From: Bactrocera neohumeralis | Lineage: Eukaryota; Arthropoda; Insecta; Diptera; Tephritidae | Direction of reading: 5' to 3' | Length of the DNA stretch: 64,000 nucleotides | Assembly: GCF_024586455.1 (NCBI RefSeq) | Contig: NC_065921.1 | Coordinates: forward strand, 12,369,401 to 12,433,400 | Part shown: in pieces, positions 55,301-64,000 of the stretch | Layout: the number at the start of each line of letters is the position of its first letter | Numbering within the stretch: position 1 is the stretch's first letter | Made by a program: the position numbers and the translations under genes | The notes under the pieces: generated by a model | The model's database searches: none | What the model was told of the DNA's origin: nothing | Seen by the model: the letters and a program-made list of their open reading frames with translations, nothing else

Positions 55301-57078
55301 AAATGCCGGAGATCATATAAATTATATGTATATTTAAATGATCAGCGCGATGAGCTGAGTCGATTTAGACATGTCCATCTGTCCGTCCGTCCGACTGTCT
55401 ATCCGTCCGTCTGTCTATATACATATATATATCTGAACCAGTCCCTCATTTTTTTAGGTGCCGATTTGAAATTTTTACAAGTACTTTTCTCACCAAGAAG
55501 CTGCTCATTTCTAGGGTATCGAACCACTATAGCACATAGCTGCCAAATAAACTGAAGGATCGAAATAAAGTGCTTGTATGAAAATTTTTTGATTTGATGA
55601 AATATCTTCAAGAAATTTTGCAAAGACCATTATTAAGGCATTTGTCATACCTAAAAGCTTCCTTATCAAAATCCAGTTCCTGTAGAAAATATTTAGTATT
55701 TTTAATGATATTATAGCTTAGGTGAGACCGAAGAAAACGTTTTTCTAGTTTTCAAAACTTTTAGTAAAATGTTCCCTTTTTCCACTTTTCGCAAATAACA
55801 CTGAGATATATGTAATTAAAATAGGGATTTCAAATTTCTTAAGAATGTTGGGCTTTTTGAATTTGAGATTTTTAAAACTTTTTTATAGCAACAGGTCTTT
55901 TCGACCTCGTGGAAGTCCTCTGAGGATGTTGATCTCAGAACAATTCTGGGACACGTGAAATACTTAGCTTGACTCGCAATCAAAAACATAAACCGCTAGA
56001 TGCCGCTGCTGTCGAAATATGTATGTCGATAAAGTAGTCAAATAATGGTAAATAAATATTTTTATAAGATATTGGATACATTTAGGCGTTGTTCTTAAAC
56101 GTTATACGCAGTTATGAGTTCATATAAGTTTTTTTACTACTTCAGTGAAACTTTATTCTGTTTTCGTTTCAAAAATATGAAGTCACGTTATGACTTTCAG
56201 GTATATAAATATTGGGTAGTTGAAAAAGTATTTTCTTATTTCGTCAATAGATGTCGTTGCAGTCGTACATCTCCAGTGCTCATATTGTGTTATACCATAT
56301 AGTGCTAGAAAGGTGAGACTTCAAGCTTCATTTAAGAAAAAATAATAATTTTGGGGAAGTTTAAAAAAAAGTTACAGCTGTTCAAAACTGAGTGAAAATA
56401 ATGAAGAAATTCGCTATATTTTGAAATTTCTGTATTAAAAAGTGAAGAATGCCTCGAAAGCCACCCATGAAATTTGTGAAGTTTATGGAGGCGATGCTGT
56501 ATCAGTTCGTGTAGCACAACAATTCTTCGCTCGCTTCCGTTTTGGAAATTTCGAAAATTTCGATTTACACTGATGGAATAAATAATGTCTCTAGCGGAAA
56601 AATGGCAAAAAGTGGTCGACCAAAATGGTACATATTTGTTTATTTATTTATTATTATAAATATAAAAAAAATAGTCGAGGTTTATTTGGAAATACGAAAA
56701 AAACTTTATCGACCATCTAATATTTTTTTTGAAAATTTTCATGTAGCAGCTCATAAAAATAAATTTTCAAAAAATTTCGCACCATAACAAATTCTCAAAA
56801 TAGAACGAGTACTTAAGTTGTAAACTTTACTGATTATTACCGTCGACTAATTCGAAAAATTAGCAATTGGCCATAAACAAAATTTAATGGTTTACTAAGG
56901 TTTTTTTCATTTGAAATTTTTCTAAACAGAAGATGGGTTTTATTAAAAGTAAAAATAAATTTGGTTTGGAAATGTTTATTAGGTCCCCTAAAGGCGGGAT
57001 ATTTTTCGATATTTCTTTGCTTGTGTATATTGTTCGTCGCAAAATTTCGCTATATCCTGCCAGGATACTCACACTCAT
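52315..57078 (-). CDS. TpnC41C: Troponin C, TpnC41C-type (two functional Ca2+ sites)
   Basis: Calcium-binding subunit of the muscle troponin complex. Coding exons on the minus strand: 57073-57078 (ATGAGT, followed by GTGAGT), 54714-54741, 52411-52806 and 52315-52343, in phases 0, 1, 1, giving 152 residues from MSDELSKDQIELLRNAF to EFMEVMTGE. EF-hand loops begin at D21, D57, D97 and D133. Sites II (DEDGSGQIEFEE) and IV (DSDGSGTVDFDE) are canonical; I (Met32) and III (Val108) lack the final Glu. The sequence agrees very closely with Drosophila TpnC41C as I remember it. Intron 1 (54742-57072) holds a mariner and repeats B; intron 2 (52807-54713) holds a repeat D copy. The start exon is inferred from the donor, phase and resulting N-terminus; the other three are certain. 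It lies in tandem with the TpnC4-type gene, same strand, about 12 kb upstream in transcription order. Confidence 0.92.
53380..53600 (-). repeat. Dispersed repeat family D, copy 2
   Basis: The reverse complement contains GGGGCTACACGGGTTTCCTC, GGGTAAAAATCCGG and TTTTTCAACAATTTTTTCCC, in the order of 28085-28180. The flanking text (ACCGATCTTCATGAAATTTT) is typical of fly non-coding repeats. Confidence 0.55.
55250..55750 (-). repeat. Dispersed repeat family B, copy 6
   Basis: Shows GCCAAATTTGTAACAGCCAA, GCTGAGTCGATTTAGACATG, stacked CCGTCCGTC-type runs at 55380-55415, CCAGTCCCTCATTTTTTTAG, AAGAAGCTGCTCATTTCTAG and a final AGCTTAGGTGAGACCGAAGA. It lies in TpnC41C intron 1. Confidence 0.75.
56208..56724 (+). 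mobile_element. Internally deleted mariner with inverted repeats, in TpnC41C intron 1
   Basis: The left end AATATTGGGTAGTTGAAAAA and the right end (reverse complement) AATATTAGATGGTCGATAAA are inverted repeats. Inside, the plus strand reads NASKATHEICEVYGGDAVSV and RVAQQFFARFRFGNF (N-terminal HTH of Himar/SETMAR-type mariners), then jumps to EKWQKVVDQNGTYLF (C-terminal). The whole catalytic core is gone, leaving a MITE-like unit of about 0.5 kb. Confidence 0.8.
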
Positions 57079-57250
57079 GTTGCTGCCTGCTCAGTTAAGT
57101 AGAAATCAAGCGTGTAAAATCGTAGATAAATTCACAAATAAGGATAACACGAGACGACACAAGACGTGGCAACACGACACGGCACGACAAGACACACAAC
57201 AACGACTACGACAGTGACTACTCGCTAAGGACAATGCAATAAATTGTGAT
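57079..57250 (-). promoter_or_regulatory. 5' UTR and promoter-proximal region of the TpnC41C-type gene
   Basis: The minus strand upstream of the ATG ends in CAGGCAGCAACATGAGT, a good insect start context. The 170 bases before it are rich in GTCGTG/GTGTCG units. No TATA box was found; the true start site is unknown. Confidence 0.4.
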
Positions 57251-58189
57251 TGCAAACTTGAAGTATTGTGGCGCGGAGCGTGTTTGCGTTGGATGCGCGT
57301 ACGTTTAGCAATGCGGCGCTCCGATCGTTGGGCGTTTGTGGTTGGGTGTTATTTGTGGCGCTTTCTTTGGAACCAACTAAACGCTAAATCGCTAAATGCT
57401 GTGCAAATTGATGTTGTTGGTGTGGAAGGCACACCAAGCAGCAACAGCAGCAGAGCGATTGAAGTAGTTGTTGTAGCTGTTTTTTTTTTTCAAATTAATA
57501 TATAGCTGCTTTATAGGATAGCAGTTAGTGGTGGTGTTAGTATCTAGTTGTTGCTGCCGCCAACGCGCTTACACCTGAACGCCAAAAATATACCGCCTCC
57601 GGCCGTTACGTTGGAAGATGCAATACATAATAACGTTAATAATTTGCGACTAATGACCGCTTGGCCCAGCCTAATGCCGCACAACCTCGCCCGCCATGCG
57701 CCAGGCTAAAGGCTGGCGGTTGGCGGCTGGGAGCGAAATGTGTGAGGACGACACCACGACCACGACGACGACGACAACGATTACGACTGAGCAGGCCAAA
57801 CCGCGGTAAACGGCACATTAGCAGTTGCAATAGGGCAACGGCTACAATGGACGCTGTCAACGCACTCTCCGAGGGCGCAATGCATACACATATGTATTAG
57901 AAATGTATCGGAGAAGTGTGGAGGGGCTTGCGAAGGTATGCAAAATTCTAATACTACAGGGTATAGCAGACAGCTCTGCCACATATGAGTGGCACTCAGA
58001 ATTTCTTTTGTGCCAAATAATGACATTTTTCGCAAATTTTATACCCAGTGAATAATTGATTCATGAGGTTTATGAATTGAGTAAGCGAAAATACTTTTGG
58101 AACTATTTAGGCCTTATAACAAGTTTTCGAATAGTGATTATATGATTTCTAAGTGTCGTTTCGATCTGTAATTTTGTAGTAATAATGAA
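57251..58189. other. CpG-rich upstream flank
   Basis: 57260-57340 and 57550-57860 are clearly richer in G+C and CpG than the surroundings and are open in several frames on both strands (ACGACGACGACGACAAC-type runs near 57755). None of the frames resembles a protein. It is likely regulatory or low-complexity flank of the TpnC41C-type gene. Confidence 0.4.
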
Positions 58190-58870
58190 GTGCCAATAAA
58201 AGTTAAAGATCCAATCGAAGAATGAAAATATTGCTGCCGTTCAGGCAAGTGTTCCTAAAGACTGAAATTTGTCAGTTCCAGAACGTTTTCAAGAATTGGG
58301 ACTATTTCAAGAAACACCCTGGCGTATTTTGAAAAAGAATTTGGGCTTACATCCATATAAAATTGTTCTGACTCAAGAACTGAAGCAATTGGATCACCGT
58401 AAACGTTACGGATTTGCTGACTTTGCCTTGGAATAACTTGAAAACTATAACGAATTTTTTAAGAAAACCATCTGCTCCGATGAGGCTCACTTTCACTTCA
58501 GTGATGCGGTAAAATAACAAAACTTTCAATTCTGTTGTGTATAAAAACCACAAATTATTAAATTGACAGTTTTGTTATATTTTGTTCTATTAGAATCATC
58601 GATCCGTACTTCTTTCGAAATGAAGTTGAAGACATCGTTACTGTCAATGGAGAGCGGTATAGATCGATAATAACCAACTTTTTTGTGCCAATTGGAAGAA
58701 GTTGATCTTGACAGGATCTGAACGAATTTCAACAAAATTGAAGAAACTTATTCTGAAGCTGTACTAGTCATTTTAGAGGTTGCAATTAATTCAGAAAATC
58801 CAACCTCCCGCTGGAAAATGATGAAGGGGCTACCATATTTATTACCTGATAGCGGCCGAATAAAAAAAAT
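58190..58870 (+). mobile_element. Decayed DD41D mariner-like element
   Basis: The plus strand reads FQELGLFQETPWRILKKNLG, LHPYKIVLTQELKQLDHRKR, YGFADFALE, then SDEAHFHFSD (first catalytic Asp) and, in other frames, VNGERYRSIIT. The later motifs are lost or unrecognisable. The WRILKKNLGLHPYK part aligns with the copies at 1.5 and 25 kb. Confidence 0.75.
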
Positions 58871-61639
58871 AGTTAAAATAATAAATACACTACCAAAAAA
58901 TGGCCTGTTACATGTACGTCGATATTCATAGCAAAAAATTTTGTGTCATAGTCCCATTTTTTACTTTCTAAACTATAACAAATTTGCCCTGTACTTGCTA
59001 AGTTTACCTCAAACATATTTTCTCTGTTAGGAGGCGATTTTCATCCCATAAAAAATAATAATTATTCATATAACACGAATACTTTCAACCGCATTTGAAG
59101 TAGAATCTCATCACAAACTCCGGCATAATCCAATAAATCACGCGTTGGGTTCAAACATTTTCTTTTTACACTCACCAATAGACCTGCCGTCTGAATTTTC
59201 AGCAATTCAACGCATCATTCGCGCCTTGGAAAGCGCCTCAAGACGCATTTATTTGCGCTATGTAAATGTCAAAACGAATTATACATATGTATGTAGATTT
59301 CCTCTGCCCATTCAACGCGTACCGCAGAGCAGGCGCTTTATGTTGCCCTAGCAATGCCCACCTAATGTGTAATGGCAATATTTAGAAATTTATTGCCGCA
59401 TCAGTGAGTTGACGCGTCGTGCCACATGCACTGATGCGTGTATATACATATTTACAAATGTATATATATGTATATATGCACATGCACAAATTAAAAATAC
59501 ATAAATGCTTGCACCCACTTGAGCCCAGCAAGTGTTTGTATGCGCTGGGTATCGAATGCAGCATATGACGAGAGTTGTTGCAACATGCCATTTCCTTAAG
59601 ATCTATATGTTTATGTGCATATTTATGTGCATATGTATATGTATATGTCTTATTTGTATATATATATATAAGATGCAAATTTAGCTTTCTTGGCTAGGAT
59701 TTTATTTAGAAAATATTTTCTACATCATGATTTTTGGCGAACATGTGTACATACAATGCTTTCTTAAATTTCTAAGCACTTTGCTTATGCATATTTGTAC
59801 AGTTATGTGTATGCATGTGTGTATATGTGTGTACTTTTGCATCCTAATGCACGCCACATTGCATTTTTACCGCACATTAGCAACGATGCTTGCATTTTGT
59901 GGACAATGGGAGGTGTCTTTAGCATATTGAAAATTGCATTGAAAATATATTTTAAATTAATTAATCTTTTCAAAGTGTTTATTTTTAAAAGTCATCATAT
60001 ATATTTATGATATTTTTAAGTTGTGCCGCAATTTATAGTTGTTTCTTGTTCGTTGCTGTGGTTTGCCGACAAAAGCATTTAAATACATTCACCTGTGCAA
60101 TTGCAAACAAGCACGCTTACGAGTACATACATACACATACGCACTATACATATATATAAAAACTTTTAGAAAATATAAAAAGCGTGCACTTTGTAGCTGC
60201 TCTTAATGGATCCTCGATTGAGGTGTTTGTCAGCTGCATGCTGTCTTTGCGAAAACTGTCTTTACACACAACATAAGTTACATAGACAGCTTCACAAATA
60301 CATATGTACATACAGATATACATATACACATGTATTTTGTGAGAATATCTTGTTTGCATATTTGTTGACGGCCGACAAAATTGCATTTTGAATTGAATTA
60401 TTGCTGCTTTCTGCGGAAAACACTTATAAAGTGTCTTAGGCACCCTTCATCGCATGGCCTCGAACCTCGGAAAATGTTACAACTATATTACGAAGCCTTG
60501 CACAAACACCTCTATATAAATCTTTTATTCGTATGCCTATTAGAGAGCGTATTCGTACATACATATGTGATCACGTCTGTCATTGATGATGTAAAGGAAA
60601 TTTCTAATATTTGTTTGAATTTGTTAATAAAGTTTCCAAATCGGAATCAACAGGTATTTTGTTGGTAGGTAAAGTGCATAGAAAGAAGCGAACACACACA
60701 AAAATTTATATTCAGCTGATATAAGAAGAGAATAATTATTAAGAATTATTTTTTTTGTTTTAAGAAACACACAAACTGCCAAATATTTGAACGATTCATT
60801 TGCATTATTGAAGGGTGAGAACATTTATATTCCTCCTCTAATTGAGTCAATCAATTTACTTTTTACAGGCCTGGAAAGGAACCACTTTCTATTATTTGTT
60901 TTATGCACTTTTTCTCTTTGTCTCATGTCAGCAGCTGGTAATACCAAGCACATTTCCAGAGATGTCAATGATTTCGCAACACCTGATTTTGAATTCGCTT
61001 GATATTTTCCAATGTCATCACCATGCTTGTACACTCCATGCACTCACTGCAATGGCTAATGTGCAAAGGTCAAAAAATCTTCCTAGGCTTCGGCAAGGTG
61101 AGAGGCTTATGGTGAATTAGTTGTGTTCATCGAGAGAACTTTTCTTCATCGTTTTCGAAATTCAGTCTACGTTTTAAATACTATACGCGTAATAATACGA
61201 ACGTATTGGCCTTTAGAATTTTATAAAGAAACGATAATAAATCAAGCGAGAAATCTGCCGTAGGTATATATTTAAAATTTTTAAATGTAATAGCAGAAAT
61301 TTTTGATATATTATCTGCTAATGATTTTGCGCAAAGAAATGTACTTTTATTGGAGGGGCTCAGGAAAATAGGTATGATTTTTCAAAATGTTGAGATGATT
61401 ATCTGACGCGATTTTATAAAAGGAGCACTAACTGAAATGCTTTTACCATAAATACCCGGCATTCAGTTTTTGGTTCAGTAAAGACGGATTTTTCCTCATT
61501 TAAAACGGATATAACATCAAATACTTCAAATAAAAAAAGTAATATTATCAAAAAATATTAAGACTTTTTCATCTGTGCCAAATGTCACACTAAAATAGTT
61601 ATTAGGGTTGTCTTTCTGAAGTACATAAAGAGCATTCGG
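58871..61639. other. Intergenic, no gene confirmed
   Basis: TATATG/TGTGCA microsatellites occur at 59440-59480, 59610-59670, 59800-59835 and 60300-60330 and explain most open frames. A 69-base exon-like segment at 60869-60937 is discussed under findings. Otherwise nothing is recognisable. Confidence 0.4.
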
Positions 61640-62060
61640 CGATTTTCTATTAAATTTGGTGTGCACATTTACGACGAATCACATACAGCACGGCTATGAA
61701 CATCAACTGATGATCAACAGCTAAAAGAATTGGAATTTGAACAATCGGCCGAATGCCGTGGCCAAGGTGAGTCAAAGCCGAATCACCACGACGAAGCAGG
61801 TTAAAAATTAAGGTTATGTATCGAGGCGTGGCACACTCCGAATTCCTTCCGACCGGCCAAACTGTCGTATTCGTAAAAAGAGGGGAAACTGTTTTGAGTC
61901 AATTGACGACATTAAACGGGAATCGCTGCGCGCATTGAGTGCTATTACGGAAATTTACTTTAACACATGTTTCGATGATTGTAAAAAAACGTTGGTAGAA
62001 GTGTATTGAGGCCAAAGGGGATTACTCTGAGGCGGGCGACATAGATTTTGAAGAATACAC
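61640..62060 (+). mobile_element. Mariner fragment (EFLPTG family), C-terminal part
   Basis: Plus-strand pieces: GVAHSEFLPTGQTV, then FESIDDIKRESLRALSAITE and IYFNTCFDDCKKTLVEVY, and EAKGDYSEAGDIDFEEY. A large internal deletion joins HxEFLPTGQTV to the C-terminal domain. It ends only about 30 bases before the Harbinger MITE at 62093. Confidence 0.7.
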
Positions 62061-62092
62061 TAAGCATCCTTAAAGTTATGAACAAAGTCTTA

Positions 62093-62520
62093 TGCCCGGT
62101 TTCACAGTCCATACTTAAGTTGTTCCCAAATAAAATCTAAGCTAAGCATTGTTGCAGACTGGCAACGAATGTCATCATTTTACAAAAGTCATCCATAAAA
62201 ATATATTTGAAATATTTAAATTATAACAGACAATACAAAAATTTGCAAGGAAAGTTATATCGAAAATGGATGAAAACAACCAAAGGATTCCGAATTTCAC
62301 CGCTAGCGAATCGGAGCACCTATTGGAACTGGTGGAAATCCCAATCGGATTCCATATTTTTTCACAAAAAATAATTTCTTATTTCTTATTATTTTCTTTT
62401 GACAAATAACTGAAAATTCAAAACAATTCAAAACCAAAATCAGCTGTTACTTAAGCACTGCTTAAGTCTCCCATTTTCTGTACTTAAGCACAACTTAAGT
62501 ATGGACTGTGAAATCGGGCA
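62093..62520. mobile_element. PIF/Harbinger-type MITE with intact ends
   Basis: A 428-base unit with inverted ends TGCCCGGTTTCACAGTCCAT (left) and TGCCCGATTTCACAGTCCAT (right, reverse complement), continuing ACTTAAGTTGT on both. It is flanked by TTA at 62090-62092 and 62521-62523, the three-base duplication typical of PIF/Harbinger. Several CTTAAG motifs cluster near both ends and may be protein-binding subterminal repeats. The inside keeps the start of a Myb/SANT-like gene (next entry) but no transposase. Confidence 0.85.
62266..62409 (+). pseudogene. Truncated Myb/SANT-like protein inside the Harbinger MITE
   Basis: A 47-codon frame starts MDENNQRIPNFTASESEHLL followed by ELVE. This resembles the first helix of the Myb/SANT (MADF-like) DNA-binding protein that PIF/Harbinger elements carry as their second gene. 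After ELVE the similarity stops and AT-rich sequence adds about 23 unrelated residues before TAA. It is a deletion remnant, not a working gene. The assignment rests on the F-T-x-x-E-x-x-x-L-L-x-L-V motif and the host element. Confidence 0.55.
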
Positions 62521-62523
62521 TTA

Positions 62524-64000
62524 CTATTTTTTGGTCATAGTAGTAAGTTCCAAGACTGTAATGTGTTGCGTTTAATTCATCCGAGTGAAATTATATCGAA
62601 GGTGAGTATTCATGAGTTTTAAAAGAACTTAATTTATAACTTATATCAATTAGTCGCATACTCGTACATACACTTCTAACATAATGAGTAAATTTCTTGA
62701 TCTGAATAAATAATATATTTTGAGCTGCGTTCAGAACCTTTACGGACCTTTAATTAAATATTGTCCTCTGTTATGTAGAAAATATCGTTACTGCTGAGGA
62801 GCTGCTTGAATTTTTTATCATTAAGTAACTGGTAACTGGTGGAATTGAATTCATTTGATACTGACTAAATGATTTTTTTGGCTAAAAATTAACTTTTTAA
62901 GGAATTTATGTTCTTCTATGAACACGGAAGTCTAAAATAAATTACTTTCTACTAAAGAAATAATAATGAGCAAATTCTCTTTTGAAAACAGCGCTAAAGT
63001 AAAGAAATATTTTGCCGTTACAAATTTCTTTTCGAAGATCATTTATTAAATTTCTAAAATATTATATAACTTTATACATAAGTATGTATGCATATTAATC
63101 TTTACCATTGTTGAGTTGCCCATTGTGTTGGTTATGTTTTTCTTCTTCCTCTTCTGTAAACGAAATGAAGCGTTACACTTGAAATGCACTTGTCAGGCAC
63201 TAATTAGCGATCAAATGCAATGAACACACACACGCGCACGTAAACTGGAAACGAAAAACGCGTAAATGCAAGGAATGAAATGCGGCAACGCCCTCGCTTA
63301 TACTAACGGGAAATAGTATTTATTTAGTATAAATCGCAATGAATCTTCTGAAGCGACGTGGGATTTGTCTTTCACTTGAGTCAGCGATAGGAGCAATGGC
63401 GCGTGTGATGGACGCTCGGTGTTTGGCGTGAATGAATTTCAATTCTTCCCGTTTTGACTCAGTGACAAAACTGAACTGGACGATGGAGGCATTGAGACAA
63501 TTGTCCACGTCAAAGCACAGTTAGGCGCACACAAATACAGGCATACACATAATTGTTTAAGAAAAGCCGACAACAACAATTTCACCCACTAAATTCATGT
63601 TTAGACCGACAGTCACTAATGCCCCCTTCGTCTCTTTATGTACATATATAAGTTCATGTGTGTGTGCATAGTTTTTTGCCATACTGCCAGGTTGCCTGCT
63701 GGCCTGCCGGCTGGTGGCCGATGGCACTGCCCGCCGCTGATCGGATTGCCGTGTCTGACATTTGAAATGTTTTCTTTTGGAAATCTACTATAAATCTCAT
63801 TAAAATATCGTTCATCTTGGCTAAGCTCCGACAATAACAACAGTAACAACACTAATAATTTGGCGGTATAAATATTTCAAAGAAAAAAACAAATCAACTC
63901 AAAGTGTTTACAACAGCAATAAAAATATTTAACGGAAGCTAGAAACCTCAAAATACAACAACAAATTAGTATGAAAGAAAAATATATATGGCATGTACAT
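62524..64000. other. Intergenic, no gene recognised
   Basis: 62560-63200 is AT-rich and featureless. 63220-63500 and 63680-63760 are less AT-rich, with CpG and CCGGC-type clusters, and could belong to the 5' end of a gene beyond the window. No exon can be supported. Confidence 0.35.

Noticed and set aside
57266..58035. Several overlapping frames on both strands in CpG-rich DNA
   Set aside because: Openness in many frames follows from few A/T-rich stop codons and ACG repeats; the translations are low-complexity and match nothing.

Overview
This window looks like nuclear DNA of a higher dipteran, most likely a tephritid (true fruit fly). The reasons are AT-rich sequence, short GT-AG introns, genes matching Drosophila families, CA/TG-rich intergenic tracts, and many decayed mariner-type elements, including the DD41D type first described from Ceratitis. 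The species assignment is inference. Nothing prokaryotic (operons, ribosome binding sites, CRISPR) is present.

Four protein-coding genes can be supported. (1) Positions 1-3763, minus strand: the 5' six coding exons of a CYP12-like mitochondrial cytochrome P450 that runs off the left edge. (2) 34331-40553, minus: a complete TpnC4-type troponin C, with one good Ca2+ site. Its first coding exon carries only the ATG, and its last carries only the final two bases of the last codon plus the stop. (3) 46789-47223, plus: a small secreted protein of the MBF2 / salivary-peptide type with two exons. (4) 52315-57078, minus: a complete TpnC41C-type troponin C with two good Ca2+ sites. The exon joins given here were read from the sequence; splice phases agree throughout, but no transcript data were available.

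The two troponin C genes form a same-strand tandem, with the small secreted-protein gene between them on the other strand. They probably supply two muscle calcium sensors: a flight-muscle stretch-activation type and a conventional two-site type.

The rest is introns and intergenic DNA full of old mobile elements. There are at least four DD41D mariner relatives, three copies of one DD34D mariner family (two sharing the same internal deletion), several other mariner fragments, a Tc1-like fragment, a hAT remnant, a PIF/Harbinger MITE with intact ends and TTA duplication, a piggyBac-style TTAA MITE, non-LTR retrotransposon pieces (RNase H domains and an R1-like 3' end), and four families of dispersed non-coding repeats.

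Layout: 0-4 kb P450 (mariners in its introns); 4-10 kb intergenic with TE scraps; 10-34 kb gene-poor TE and repeat territory; 34-41 kb TpnC4 gene; 41-46 kb low-complexity and mariner/LINE remnants; 46.7-47.2 kb secreted-protein gene; 47-52 kb AT-rich intergenic; 52-57 kb TpnC41C gene; 57-64 kb CpG-rich upstream flank, then TE remnants and unassigned sequence.
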